A stretch of DNA of 64,000 nucleotides from AP-15 sp963774345 (GCA_963774345.1 CAVZFB010000041.1:1-64000); one strand, 5' to 3'; positions 27,908 through 38,283 are shown, counted from the stretch's first letter. The notes: a model not told the origin generated them from the sequence alone. Made by a program: numbers and translations.

Positions 27908-28437
27908 TCAGTTCGGTGGCACGATTGCTGTTGGTTGGGCCGGAGCGCTCAAGCGACTGCGCGATTCGGCTTGATCGACCTTTGTCGCCAAGTAGACAGC
28001 AAGACCGCGTGCACCGAAAGTTGTTACTAATCCGAATAAAATCTGACAGACGGGATACCACTCACCGTGAAGGGTGGCAGCAATGAGTCCCAGCGGAACA
28101 ACTCCCACGCCGGCGAAGCAAAGTCCTACGAAAATTCCAATCCCGCCCAAAAACTATAGGTTACCAGGAGCCCATACATCCAGAGTTCTATACCGAATAC
28201 ATAAGAGGATACAAACAATCCGTGGCAAGCAACAGCACGACTAGCGCGGAAAAATGAAAGTGGGATAAAGAACAAAATACAAATCACAAGCCCAATGAAG
28301 GCGGCGACATCTAAATAAGGTAATGCGACAACTGACACATAAGCGGCTCCTTTTATAAAAAATGCGGCTAAAAAAATTAAGCCAAGGAAGTATGCTATTC
28401 CCAGAGCAACAGCCCCTCCGGTCTTAATCGCATTCAT
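27908..28437 (-). CDS. Four- to five-helix membrane protein, AT-richer, one frameshift
   Basis: From an ATG at 28437 (MNAIKTGG) there are hydrophobic segments at about 7-25, 31-52, 70-90 and 105-140 (YLDVAAFIGLVICILFFIPL, FGIELWMYGLLVTYSF). One missing T in a T run near 28151 splits it; adding it gives 176 residues with GGIGIFVGLCFAGVGVVPLG continuing naturally. Codon use is clearly AT-richer than neighbours, which suggests horizontal origin. No family recognised, and no partner gene sits next to it. Confidence 0.6.
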
Positions 28438-28937
28438 GAATGGTGCTCCTCCAACGCGCCCCCCAGCCAGCCCGTTGTAGCACTCTCTACGGACAGCCGC
28501 GACGACGCCAATGACGAAGCCGCCGCTGGCCAACCTTTGCGCCGGGCCGATCAGCATGGCCCCGAAGGCGGCCGTATCGTAATCCCTGATTTTCTAGGAA
28601 CGGCTTATGCGGCAAAATTTGTAGGCGTCCGACACCGATGTCGCCCTTTGGCGTCGCGCCCGACCGACAGCAGTGACATTGTCTAAGCGGCAGCTACGAT
28701 AACATCGTTATTGGCTGGACGTATCATCATCAGGCTTAGCTCGCGTTGTGCCGGCGCAGCACGGTCCCCGGATTTGTACCTGACTTCCGCGCCGCCTGGT
28801 AAAACCCGAAGGTCGCCTGGTCGGATCATTCAGGGTCGGTCGATGCCGAGCTGATCGATCATTTCGAGAAGCGGTGCGACAAGGGCGATGGCGGGCGTCC
28901 TGGGCACCCACCGGGATAATCATTACTAGAGGCGTCC
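28438..28937. other. Intergenic stretch without a gene
   Basis: No reading frame here shows a domain. The left part is transitional in composition from the AT-rich membrane gene, and the right part holds the promoter region of the disulfide reductase gene, whose ATG at 28938 is preceded by GAGGCGT. I see nothing else. Confidence 0.5.
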
Positions 28938-30325
28938 ATGCCGGATTTTGATGCGATCGTGATCGGCACCGGGCAGGCGGGGCCGGCCTTGGCGTTTCGG
29001 CTGGCCGGGGCCGGCATGAAGGTCGCGATCGTCGAGCGCAAGCTGTTCGGCGGCACCTGCGTCAACACCGGCTGCATCCCGACCAAGACGCTGGTCGCGA
29101 GCGCCTACGCCGCGCACCTCGCGCGGCGCGCCGCCGATTACGGCGTCGCGATCGCCGGCCGCGTCGCGCGTCGACATGAAGCGGGTCAAGGCGCGCAAGG
29201 ACGCGGTCGTCGCGCAAGTCGCGCGACGGCGTCGAGACGTGGCTGCGCGAAGATGCAGAACTGCACCGTCTATCGCGGCCACGCCCGCTTCGAGGCGCCG
29301 CGACGCGGTCGAGGTCGGCGGCGAGCGGCTCGACGCCGACGCGGATCTTCATCAACGTCGGCGGCCGCGCGCGGGTGCCGGACATGCCGGGCTCGACCGA
29401 GGTCGCCTATCTGACCAACAGCTCGATGCATGGACGTCGATTCGCTGCCGCGGCATCTCGTGTCGTCGGCGGCAGCTACATCGGGCTCGAGTTCGCGCAG
29501 ATGTACCGCCGCTTCGGCAGCGAGGTGACGGTCGTCGAGATGGCGCCGCGCCTCGTCGCCGCGCGAGGACGAGGACATCTCGGCGGCGATCAAGGAGATC
29601 CTCGAGGGCGAGGGCATCAAGGTCCGCCTCGACGCCGAATGCATCGCGCTCTCGACAAGCGCGGCGACGAGCATCGCCGCGCGGCGTCGACTGCACCGGC
29701 GGCGCCCCCGAGGTCGTCGGCTCGCACGTGCTGCTCGCGGTCGGCCGCCGCCCGAACACCGACGATCTCGGCCTCGACCAGGCCGGCGTCGCGTCGACGC
29801 GCGCGGCTACATCATCGTCGACGATCGGCTGCGCACCAGCGTGCCGGGCATCTGGGCGCTCGGCGATTGCAACGGCCGCGGCGCCTTCACCCACACCGCC
29901 TACAACGACTACGAGATCGTCGCCGCGAACCTGCTCGACGACGAGCCGCGCCGGGTCAGCGACCGCATCACCGCCTACGCGCTCTACATCGATCCGCCGC
30001 TCGGCCGCGCCGGCATGACCGAGGCCGAGGCGCGCGCGAGCGGGCGGCGCGCTCCTCGTCGGCCAGCGGCCGATGACCCGGGTCGCTCGCGCCGTCGAGA
30101 AGGGCGAGACGCAGGGCTTCATGAAGATCGTCGTCGATGCGCGAGACGCAGGAGATCCTCGGCGCCGCGATCCTCGGCACCGGCGGCGACGAGGCGATCC
30201 ACTCGGTCCTCGACGTGATGTACGCCAAGGCGCCCTACACGGTCCTGCAGCGCGCCATGCACATCCACCCGACCGTTTCCGAGCTGCTGCCGACGATCCT
30301 CGGCGAACTGAAGCCGCTGACCTGA
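28938..30325 (+). CDS. Pyridine-nucleotide disulfide oxidoreductase, MerA/Lpd-like (heavily frameshifted)
   Basis: An FAD enzyme of the class-I disulfide reductase family. The FAD site is DAIVIGTGQAGPALAFRLAG, the redox disulfide CVNTGCIPTK, the NADH site VVGGSYIGLEFAQMYRRFG, and the second FAD motif VPGIWALGDCNGRGAFTHTA. The C-terminal dimer domain (QRAMHIHPTVSELLP) has the H-x-H-P-T of Lpd rather than the MerA metal Cys pair. At least eight indels are needed, mostly insertions. Substrate is unknown; no adjacent E2 or mer genes appear, so I use no symbol. Confidence 0.85.
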
Positions 30326-30397
30326 CGGCGATTGGCGCACCGCGGCCGGTCTGCGCTATGCTGCACGCGGCGAAACGGCGGCGAGAGGCGAACCGAG

Positions 30398-31200
30398 ATG
30401 ACCGAGACGAGCGACAAGAGCCTGGTCGAATACGCGTGCCATGACCGGATCGCGACGCTGACCTTGAACCGGCCCGACCGGCTGAACGCCTTCAGCGACG
30501 ATCTCGTAAGACATCTCGCCGACGCGTTGCGCCGTTTCGATCTCGACCCCGAGGCCGAGGTCGCGATCCTCTGCGGGCAAGGGCCGCGCCTTTTCGAGCG
30601 GCGCCGACGTGCACCAGCGCCAGTTGCGCCGGCGCGACGAGTTCCTGCAGCATGGCGGGCCGCAGGGCTGGGGCGCCAATTCAGCCGACCTCTTGACCCG
30701 GTCGGTCAACTGGAAGCCGGTCATCGCCGCGCCGCACGGCTATGCGATGGGGCTGGCGCTCGGCATCGTGCTCGAATGCGACCTGATCGTCGCCGAGGCC
30801 GGCACCAAGTTCCAGGTGACCGAGACTTCGCGCGGCCTCGGCGGCTCAAAATACTGGGCCCTGCTGAATTTCCGCGGCGGGGCGGCCTTCGCCGACGAGG
30901 TGGCGCTGACCGGCCGCTTCTTCACCGCCGAGGAAGCCCTGGCGGCCGGTATCATCAACCGGGTGGCGCCCGAAGGCGGGCACCTGGAGATGGCGCGGGC
31001 GCTCGCCGCCGAGGTCGCGAAGAACCCGCCACTGTCGGTAAGGGCGACGGTGCGCACCCGCCGCTGGTACATGGACCAGCTCGGGCCGCGAGGTCGCGAT
31101 GCAGACCGCGCCTCTGAAACTCTATCTGAGCGAAGACTTTCACGAGGCGGCCCGCGCCTTTGCCGAAAAACGCAAGCCCGGCCCGTTCAAGGGACGCTGA
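30398..31200 (+). CDS. Enoyl-CoA hydratase/isomerase (crotonase) family (two frameshifts)
   Basis: A crotonase-fold enzyme acting on acyl-CoA. Two extra bases (about 30596 and 31090) break the frame; without them 266 residues remain. The oxyanion-hole and CoA motifs read ATLTLNRPDRLNAFSDDLV, FSSGADVHQRQL, PVIAAPHGYAMGLALGIVLECD and FTAEEALAAGIINRV. The second usual acid is not obvious at FQVTETSRGLGGS. Ring-opening or double-bond isomerisation is equally possible. Downstream genes follow on the same strand with short gaps. Confidence 0.85.
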
Positions 31201-31231
31201 AACCTATCCCTGAAACGCGAGGGAACCGACG

Positions 31232-31744
31232 ATGATTACACCCGCCTATGTGCGAACCATGACCGCCTACAACGCCGAGATGAACCGCCGCCTCTACGGC
31301 GCCGCCGCCGGCTTGTCGGATGACGAGCGGCGGGCCTCGCGCGGCGCCTTCTGGGGGTCGATCCACGGCACGCTTTGCCACATCCTGTGGGGCGACCGGC
31401 AGTGGATGTCGCGTTTCGACGATTGGCCGAAGCCGGCGACCCCGATCAAACAGAGCGCCGGGATGATCGAGGATTTTTCGCAGCTCGCGGTAGCGCGCGA
31501 ACAGGCCGATGCCGATATCGGCCGGTGGGCCGACAAGGTCGACGACGCCTGGCTCGGCGAGGACCTGGTGTGGTTCAGCGGTGCGGCGAACCGCGAGATG
31601 CGCGCCCCGAAAAGGCTGCTGGTGACGCATTTCTTCAATCACCAGACGCACCACCGCGGCCAGGCGCACGCGATGCTGACCGCTGCCGGCCGCGAGACCG
31701 GCGACACCGATCTGTTTCTGCTGGTCCCGCAGGTTATAGAATAG
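31232..31744 (+). CDS. DinB-family four-helix metal protein
   Basis: 170 residues, DinB/YfiT-like four-helix bundle. SIHGTLCHILWGDRQWMSRF supplies the first His ligand and LLVTHFFNHQTHHRGQAH the two C-terminal His (H-x3-H). These proteins bind a divalent metal and include thiol-dependent transferases, so a detoxification or hydrolase role is plausible. It lies 31 bp after the crotonase gene. Confidence 0.85.
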   Translation: MITPAYVRTMTAYNAEMNRRLYGAAAGLSDDERRASRGAFWGSIHGTLCHILWGDRQWMSRFDDWPKPATPIKQSAGMIEDFSQLAVAREQADADIGRWADKVDDAWLGEDLVWFSGAANREMRAPKRLLVTHFFNHQTHHRGQAHAMLTAAGRETGDTDLFLLVPQVIE

Positions 31745-31793
31745 CGCCGGCGGGACTGCCGATACCCGCCACGATCGTTACGAGGGACCTCCG

Positions 31794-32768
31794 ATGGAAC
31801 TGGGCAGGCTCGGCGTCTGGGCCGCGATGGACGGCATGACCGCGGCGGCAGCGGCGGCCTTCGCCAAACGCGTCGAGGATTGGGGCTATGCCGCGTTGTG
31901 GCTGCCGGAGAGCCGCGGCCGCAATGCGCTGGCCCATTCGGCCTGGCTGCTCGCCAACACGCAAAAGCTGATCGTCGCCACCGGGATCGCCAACATCTAT
32001 GCGCGCGATCCGATGGCGATGGCGAACGGCCAGCGCGGGCTAGCCGAACAGTCGGACGGGCGGTTTCTGCTCGGCGTCGGCGTGTCGCACGGCCCGCCGT
32101 CGAGGGCGTGCGCGGTCACACCTACGGCAAGCCGGTCGCGACGATGCGCACCTATCTGCAGGCGATGCGCGCGGCCCCCTATCCGGCGCCGCGGCCGCCG
32201 GAACCGCCGCTGACGATCGTGGCCGCGCTGGGGCCGCGGATGATGGCGCTGTCGGCGGCGATCGCCGACGGCGCCCATCCCTACAACACCACACCGGAGC
32301 ACACCGCCCAGGCGCGCGCGATCCTCGGCCCCGGCAAGCTGTTATGCCCGGAGGTCTGGGTGTTGCTGGAAACCGACCCGGCGACGGCGCGTCGGGCGGC
32401 GCGCGAGGCGCTCTCCCGTTATCTGCAGCTCGAAAACTACGTCAACGACTGGCGCCGGCAAGGCTTTGGCGACGACGATCTCGCCGGCGGCGGCAACAAC
32501 CGGTTTCTCGACGCGATGGTCGCCTGGGGCGACGAGGCGGCGATCCGCGCCCGCATCCGGCAGCATTGGGATGCCGGCGCCGACCATGTCTGCATCCAGG
32601 CCGATCGGCGCCGACGGATCGCGCCGGGCCGGCAACGAGAGGGTTCTGGAATTGCTGGCCCCGGGTCGCTCCCGGCCGGACGATCTTGACGGCCTCCGGC
32701 ATGCAACCGACATTGTTTCCGGCCGATCGCCCGATCGGCCCGGCTCGGACAGCGGATGGATTGGATAG
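31794..32768 (+). CDS. LLM-class (F420-type) oxidoreductase (two compensating frameshifts)
   Basis: A luciferase-like barrel protein opening MELGRLGVWAAMDGMT, with VEDWGYAALWLPESRGRNAL, IVATGIANIYARDPMAMANG and RFLLGVGVSHGPPVEGVRGHTYGKP. A missing base near 32098 and an extra base near 32607 shift the frame and cancel, leaving about 324 residues. The N-terminal pattern is that of the F420-dependent LLM group (TIGR03620-like), so its cofactor may be F420 rather than FMN. It follows DinB by 49 bp. The end at 32768 is tentative; homology stops near LELLAPG. Confidence 0.8.
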
Positions 32769-32779
32769 GGCGCCCGGCC

Positions 32780-33171
32780 ATGTATTCAGAAACCACCCGA
32801 TCGATCAAGGTCACGGTCAAGCCGATCTACCTCGAGGACCAGTCCTCGCCGGCCGAGAACCATTATGTCTGGGCCTATCACGTGCGCATCGAGAACGCGG
32901 CGGCGAGACCGTGCAGCTGCGCCGCCGCCACTGGCAGATCACCGACGGTCGCGGCCAGATGCAGGAGGTGCGCGGGCCCGGCGTCGTCGGCGAGCAGCCG
33001 GTGCTCGGCCCGGGCGAAAGCTTCGAGTACACCAGCGGCACGCCGCTGCCGACGCCGTCGGGCATCATGGTCGGCAGCTACGAGATGGAAACCCGCGGCG
33101 GCGAAAGCTTTTCGGTCCGCATCCCCGCCTTCTCGCTCGACAGCCCGCATCAGGCCGTCCGGCTGAATTGA
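32780..33171 (+). CDS. apaG: ApaG-domain protein (one frameshift)
   Basis: After a missing C near 32893 is restored the protein is 130 residues and matches ApaG: MYSETTRSIKVTVKPIYLED, YHVRIENRGGETVQLRRRHW and GIMVGSYEMETRGGESFSVRIPAFSLDS. ApaG has a fibronectin-III/CBM-like beta fold and is linked to Co2+/Mg2+ tolerance in enterobacteria; in eukaryotes the domain sits in F-box proteins. No partner is fused here. Start ATG 32780. Confidence 0.9.
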
Positions 33172-33290
33172 TTTCGATCCGACCCGCCTCTCCGAACGCG
33201 ACCTCTACCCGAGCCGGACCCGCCCCGAAACGGTCTCGGCGCCGGCCGCCCGGCCGGTCCTGCATCATTTCCAGCCAAGAAGAGAGCCCG

Positions 33291-33962
33291 ATGTCGCCTG
33301 TCCTTGCTCAGCCTCACGCCCCGCGATCGTCGGCAACCAATGCGCATTCCCGGCAGCCGGCGACCCCGCCGCGACCGAGCCGCGCCGAAGCCGAGGAGGC
33401 GGTCCGCACGCTGATCCGCTGGGCCGGCGACGATCCGGGGCGCGAGGGGCTGCTCGGCACGCCGGACCGCGTCGTCCGCTCGTACCAGGAATTCTTCAGC
33501 GGCTACGATGAGGACCCGGTGGCCTTATTGCAGCGCACCTTCGAGGAGACCGACGGCTACGACGAGATCGTCGTGCTGAAGGACATCCGCTTCGAGTTGC
33601 ATTGCGAGCACCACATCGCGCCGATCATCGGCAAGGTGCATGTCGCCTATCTGCCGAACAATCGGGTCGTCGGCATTTCGAAGTTGGCGCGGCTCGTCGA
33701 GGTTTTCGCCAAGCGGCTGCAGATCCAGGAAAAGATGACCGCGCAGATCGCCAATACGCTCGACGAGGTGCTGCAGCCGAAGGGCGTCGCCGTCGTCATC
33801 GAGGCGGCGCATCAATGCATGACGACGCGCGGCGTGCACAAGCCGGGGGTGACGATGGTGACGAGCCGCATGCTCGGCGCCTTTCGCGACGACCCGTCGA
33901 GCCGGCGCGAGGTATTGGCGATGTTCGGCGCCCCCGGTAGCGCTAAGCTCGACAACGTCTGA
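33291..33962 (+). CDS. folE: GTP cyclohydrolase I
   Basis: Converts GTP to dihydroneopterin triphosphate, the first step of folate (and queuosine) synthesis. The intact 223-residue protein carries the zinc/active-site motifs FELHCEHHIAPIIGKVHVAY, RVVGISKLARLVEVFAKRLQ, QIANTLDEVLQPKGVAVVIE and HQCMTTRGVHKPGVTMVTS. Start ATG 33291, after a purine-rich AAGAAGAGAG. The N-terminal 28 residues are a disordered extension. It follows apaG by 119 bp on the same strand. Confidence 0.95.
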   Translation: MSPVLAQPHAPRSSATNAHSRQPATPPRPSRAEAEEAVRTLIRWAGDDPGREGLLGTPDRVVRSYQEFFSGYDEDPVALLQRTFEETDGYDEIVVLKDIRFELHCEHHIAPIIGKVHVAYLPNNRVVGISKLARLVEVFAKRLQIQEKMTAQIANTLDEVLQPKGVAVVIEAAHQCMTTRGVHKPGVTMVTSRMLGAFRDDPSSRREVLAMFGAPGSAKLDNV

Positions 33963-34153
33963 GCCACGGCGGATCGCTTCCTCGTCCCCGGGGATTGTCG
34001 CAGATTGCGGCGATCCCGGAGGCACCGGTCCTGCCTGCCGGTACCGCGCGCCCAGACCCGGGCCGCTGACGAAACATGGTTAAAGCCTACTCGCCGTTAA
34101 CGATCGGCGAGTTATTGCCCGAGCGACGTTGACCGGGCTGAGGAAACAGGCGC

Positions 34154-35686
34154 GTGGCCAGAACGCCTTTGATGAATTTTTTGAGGCTCGCCGTGCGGCG
34201 AGCCGGCCTCGAAGCGCAGGCGGAAAGGGGCGCGATCAGCCGGCGCAGTGTACTAGCCGGCACGATGGCGGCGGCCACCGGCTCCGTCATCCCAATTTCC
34301 GGAAGCGCGTCGACGGCGCGGGTCGCCGTCGTCGGGGCGGGGCTGGCCGGATTGAGCGCCGCTCATCAATTGCTGAAATTCGGCATCCGGGCCGATGTCT
34401 ATGAGGGCGATACCCGTGTCGGCGGTCGCTGCTTTACCGCCCGCGGAATCTTCGCCGATCAGCAAATCGCCGAGCATGGCGGCGAGTTCATCGATACCGA
34501 TCACCACGCGATCCGCAGCCTTGCCGGCGAGCTGGGATTGACCTTGGCCGATGTTTTGGCGGCGACCCCGAAAGGCGTAGAGCCGCGCTACCTGTTCAAC
34601 GGCTTGCCCTATGATCTCGACGCCGCGACGCGGGATTGGCAGCCGCTCTATCCGGTATTGCAGCGCCAATCCAAGGCGATCGGCGACTTCAACTACCGGC
34701 ATTCCACCGCCGCGGCGAAGCATTTCGATGCGATGAACATCACCGGCTGGGTCGAGAAATTTGTCCCGGGCGGCGGTGCAGGACAGCTCGGCCAACTGAT
34801 CGAAAACGCCTTCACCGAGGAAAACGCGCTCGACGCCGATCAGCAGAGCGCCCTCAACGCGATTTCGGCATTGGCCGACGATCCCAAGGACGACTTCAAT
34901 CTGTATTACACCGACAGCGACCAGCGCTTCCACGTCGAGGGCGGGAATGACCAGATCACGACATTATTGGCACGGGAAGTCGGCGCCCGCCTGCAGACTG
35001 CGACACCATTGCTTGCGGTCACGCGCCTGTTCGACGGGCGCATTCGCCTGACCTTCGCCCGAGACACCGGAAGCTTCGACCGCGTCTACGACCGGGTGAT
35101 ACTGACGATACCGTTTTCGGTCATGCGCGTCGCCGTCGACTTCGGCGAAGCCGGCTTTCGCAAACTGAAAATGACGGCCATCAACACGCTGGCTATGGGT
35201 ATCTCGGTAAAGTTGCAGCTGCAATTCGATCGCCGGCAGTGGCGCAAATTCGATTGCGACGGTGAAATCAGGTTGCCGGCACAGGGCTTTCAGACGACCT
35301 GGGACGTGACCCGCGCCCAGCCAGGCAAGATCGGCATCATGAATTTCTTTGCCGGCGGCACCCAGGCGCTGATCGCCGGCGAACTCGACACTGCGATCCT
35401 GGCGCGGCTGGTAATGAAGGAGGCGGCGCCTCTGGTCCCCGGCCTCGCTGGATTGTGGAACGGCCTGGTCATCAAGGATGCCTGGCAGCAAAATCCTTGG
35501 TCTTTCGGCAGCTACAGCACCTATCGACCCGGTTATCAAACGACGGTTGTCGGCATCGAACGCGAGCCCGAAGGCAATTGCTTTTTCGCGGGCGAGCACA
35601 CCGCCTCGGAGAACGGCTTCCTAAACGCCGGCGTGCAAACCGGATTGCGAGCGGCGCGAGAGGTCGTCGCGTCGCTCGTCGCCTAA
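34154..35686 (+). CDS. Tat-exported FAD-dependent amine oxidase
   Basis: A 510-residue flavin amine oxidase whose N-terminus has the twin-arginine motif SRRSVLAGTMAAATG, so it is folded with FAD and sent to the periplasm. ARVAVVGAGLAGLSAAHQLL is the Rossmann site, VYEGDTRVGGRCFTARG the second glycine motif, and GNCFFAGEHTASENGFLNAG the C-terminal FAD/substrate segment. Periplasmic members deaminate amines such as putrescine or related polyamines. Substrate is not fixed. An isolated gene, followed by the RES/Xre pair 140 bp away on the other strand. Confidence 0.88.
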   Translation: MARTPLMNFLRLAVRRAGLEAQAERGAISRRSVLAGTMAAATGSVIPISGSASTARVAVVGAGLAGLSAAHQLLKFGIRADVYEGDTRVGGRCFTARGIFADQQIAEHGGEFIDTDHHAIRSLAGELGLTLADVLAATPKGVEPRYLFNGLPYDLDAATRDWQPLYPVLQRQSKAIGDFNYRHSTAAAKHFDAMNITGWVEKFVPGGGAGQLGQLIENAFTEENALDADQQSALNAISALADDPKDDFNLYYTDSDQRFHVEGGNDQITTLLAREVGARLQTATPLLAVTRLFDGRIRLTFARDTGSFDRVYDRVILTIPFSVMRVAVDFGEAGFRKLKMTAINTLAMGISVKLQLQFDRRQWRKFDCDGEIRLPAQGFQTTWDVTRAQPGKIGIMNFFAGGTQALIAGELDTAILARLVMKEAAPLVPGLAGLWNGLVIKDAWQQNPWSFGSYSTYRPGYQTTVVGIEREPEGNCFFAGEHTASENGFLNAGVQTGLRAAREVVASLVA

Positions 35687-35825
35687 AAGCCTAAAAGGCA
35701 AATCTGGTTGGAGAAACGAGGAATCCTAAACCGGAGGCTCACATTCAGCGCGAGGAATTGGCGATGGGCGGCGTTGTCGCGGGCGATCGGCGCCGCGAGA
35801 TTTCGAGCCTTATAATGACGATGCG

Positions 35826-36378
35826 CTACCGACGCGCATTGCGCTGGCGCCAACTGTCCCAGTCGACAGCCTGTGAGGTCCGCAGCACCAACCCGGTCGC
35901 GCGCTCGGTAAAGATGACGAGATTTGCGCAAGGGAAACGAGCGCTGGGCACGATCAGGCCATCGAACTCGAGAAAATATGCTGCTGCGCCGATCGTCTGG
36001 GTGGCCTGGTATTCAAACGTGTGATAGCGAGCGATCGCTACTCCGAGGGGTACGAGGCTCTCGAGGCTGGCTAACCTGAGCCTCCGCTCCGTCGCGACTT
36101 CGATCAGGTGAATCTGGTGTTGGATGCGACTTGGCCAGACCGGTTTCCAAGGAGAGCCGATAACCGATCTCCGCGAGCGCGCCGTCACATTCGACGCTTG
36201 TGTAGAGGACCTCGAACTTGCTTCCGCTCGGGCTCCAACGCCCGTTTGCGGCCGAACCGCGCAATGCATCCCTGCCGTTTCGCGTGACCCGCCAGACTGC
36301 GCCGGCAAAAGGTTCAGGGTCGATCGCCTCGAACGCGTCGAGAATGCTCCTGTCGTGAACAGGCCACCGGCCGCTCAC
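35826..36378 (-). CDS. RES-domain toxin (one frameshift)
   Basis: RES toxins destroy NAD+ or transfer ADP-ribose. VWRVTRNGRDALRGSAANGRWSPSG contains the conserved Arg, ECDGALAEIGYRLSLE the Glu, and FDGLIVPSARFPCANLVIF the Ser; together R-E-S gives the family its name. One extra base near 36141 separates the middle; removing it gives 183 residues. GTG start overlaps the antitoxin stop by four bases (GTGA). If the shift is real, this toxin is inactive; in a poorly polished window it may be an error. Confidence 0.85.
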
Positions 36379-36725
36379 ATTTGGGTATAGGTGCCCTGGT
36401 CGAGACTCTCGATGACCGCCAGCACTTCATCGGTTCGACCGGTGTGGATCAGATCGATGGCTCGTTCGCCGTTCAGCAACGAATGCTTTGAATATAGCCA
36501 GATACGCGCTTCATCCGGCGAGTAAAACTCTGCCAGCCGATCAACGACATAACGTAGATCCGAGATGACCAGCTGAGTCTTGGGGTGCGGGAATGCCGTG
36601 CCGGCCGTCCAGCGGGAAACAGTGGCCGGCGACACTGAAGTTATATTCGCAACGTCGGTGCCCTTCAGCCCGCCCCGATCTCTCAAATCGTCCAAAATTT
36701 TCGCGACCGCGCCGGCCATGCTCAT
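36375..36725 (-). CDS. MbcA/ParS/Xre-type antitoxin of the RES toxin
   Basis: 116 residues. The N-terminal Xre-like helix-turn-helix (LKGTDVANITSVSPATVSRW) is followed by LVISDLRYVVDRLAEFYSPDEARIWLYSKHSLLNGERAIDLI, the MbcA/ParS C-terminal domain that wraps RES toxins. It ends four bases inside the toxin start, the standard order for this system. ATG at 36725 follows GGAAAG; ATG at 36719 is also possible. The Xre domain probably represses the operon. Confidence 0.9.
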   Translation of the reverse strand: MSMAGAVAKILDDLRDRGGLKGTDVANITSVSPATVSRWTAGTAFPHPKTQLVISDLRYVVDRLAEFYSPDEARIWLYSKHSLLNGERAIDLIHTGRTDEVLAVIESLDQGTYTQM

Positions 36726-37038
36726 CTTTCCAGGTGCGGGGACACCGGTGCGTTACGCGACCCAGCCTAACATTCCAGTTTCAGATAACTCAATCTCGAA
36801 ATGAGAACATTATCAGGTGCGACGAATGTTGGCGAGCCCGAGCCGAGTTACAGCTCCGGTGACGCTGACACACAACCCGCAAGGGCGCTTCAGCGCGGCC
36901 CTTATCGCTCGCGGTTGAAGCGATCCGGCAGTCGGGCCGCTCGGTACAAACAGTTTCTGCCGAGCGGCCTCCGCAGCCCCAGCTAGCTTAGCCTCTCACC
37001 CGGACAGCAGACTGACGGACGTCGCCGTGCGTCGCCGA
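36726..37038. other. Intergenic, promoter region of the RES/Xre operon
   Basis: Carries the upstream region of the antitoxin gene and nothing else I can identify. An AT-rich patch near 36770-36810 (CAGTTTCAGATAACTCAATC) could hold the promoter. GC-rich sequence follows to the stop of the amidohydrolase gene. Confidence 0.4.
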
Positions 37039-38190
37039 TCAGTTCACAAAGCGGTAGAGCTTGGCGGCGTTGTCGCAGACGATCTTCTTGCGGCGTCGCG
37101 GCCGGCAGATGGCCGAGTTCGCGTCTCGATGTATTCCTGCGAATCCGGCCAGATGCCGTCGGGGTGCGGGAAGTCCGAGCCCCACATGATGTTGTCCTCG
37201 CCGAGTTCGTCGAGCAGCTTCACGCCGATCGGGTCGCTCTGATAGGTGGCGTAGCACTGGCGCCGCCAGTATTCGCTGGGCTTCATCTTCAGGTCGAGCT
37301 CCTTGAACTGGTCCTCCCACTCGGCGTCCATGCGGTCGAGGATGTAGGGGATCCAGCCGGTGCCGGCCTCGCCGATCACGATCTTGATGCCGGGATGGTG
37401 TTCGAGCACGCCGGCGAAGATCATCGACATCAGCACATCGGACATGTGCATCTGGAAGCTGGTGATGCTGGCGGCGCGGGCGGCGAGCGCGATCTTGGCG
37501 CGAGCTTGGTAGAAGTCGCGGCACCGGCCGCGCCGATCGTGTGGAAATGCACCGGCAGTCCGCTCGCCGCGATCGGCGTCCCACACCGGGTTCCACCACG
37601 GGTCCCATAGCGGCGTCATGTCGTGCCGCGGCGCGAGATTTCGAGACCGCGCACATCGCCGCGCCGGGCGACGCGCTCGATCTCGCCGACCGCGGCGTCG
37701 ATGTCGTGGTTCGGGATGCAGGCGAGCCCGGCAAAGCGGTCGGGATGGGTCGTTGCAGAAATCGGCGAGCCACTCGTTGTAGATGCGCAGCATCTCGCCG
37801 GCGGCCTCGTCGTCGTTGAGCCGGCTGGTGGCGCCGAGGATACCGTACAGCACCTCGGCCTGGATGCCGTCGCGGTCCTGGTCCTTGAGGCGCAGATCGG
37901 GGTCGGTCATCCGGCGGATGCCCTTTTTGCCGTCGTCGTAGATCCCCGTCGAGGCCATCCGGTCGGAGCGGTGGATCTTGCCCGGCTCGTAGAGGCGGCC
38001 GGCCGAGCCCATGCCGTTCATCAGCCCGAACGAAGCGCCCGTTCTTGGTTACCCACTCCTTGCCGCGCGGCCCGTCGGTCACATAGGGCATGCGGTCCTT
38101 CATTGCCGCCGGCGCGTTGCCGGTGAACAGATCGGGCGGCAGCCAGATCAGATCGATATGGCAATCGGCCGAGATCACGTCGTATTTCAT
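37039..38190 (-). CDS. Metal-dependent amidohydrolase (ACMSD-type, frameshifted)
   Basis: A TIM-barrel amidohydrolase-2 protein. It begins MKYDVISADCHIDLIWLPPD, where the metal D-x-H motif sits, and ends with VIGEAGTGWIPYILDRMD and NIMWGSDFPHPDGIWPDSQEY, whose Asp is the last metal ligand. At least four indels fall between about 37110 and 38040. Members decarboxylate or hydrolyse ring-derived acids. It is divergent from the CoA-transferase gene, 93 bp away. Substrate unknown. Confidence 0.8.
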   Translation of the reverse strand: MKYDVISADCHIDLIWLPPDLFTGNAPAAMKDRMPYVTDGPRGKEWVTKNGRFVRADERHGLGRPPLRAGQDPPLRPDGLDGDLRRRQKGHPPDDRPRSAPQGPGPRRHPGRGAVRYPRRHQPAQRRRGRRRDAAHLQRVARRFLQRPIPTALPGSPASRTTTSTPRSARSSASPGAAMCAVSKSRAAARHDAAMGPVVEPGVGRRSRRADCRCISTRSARPVPRLLPSSRQDRARRPRRQHHQLPDAHVRCADVDDLRRRARTPSRHQDRDRRGRHRLDPLHPRPHGRRVGGPVQGARPEDEAQRILAAPVLRHLSERPDRREAARRTRRGQHHVGLGLPAPRRHLAGFAGIHRDANSAICRPRRRKKIVCDNAAKLYRFVN

Positions 38191-38283
38191 CTTTCTGTCC
38201 TCGATGCGGGCCGAGCATCAGCATGACTCGATGCAAGCCGGCTTGCGAGTTGAAATTTTCGGCGGAACGGACGGATCGAGCGA

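Noticed and set aside
27411..28061. Long minus-strand open frame of 216 codons
   Set aside because: Arg/Ser/Pro-rich, no domain, and the start of the frame overlaps the membrane gene in another frame; a composition artefact.
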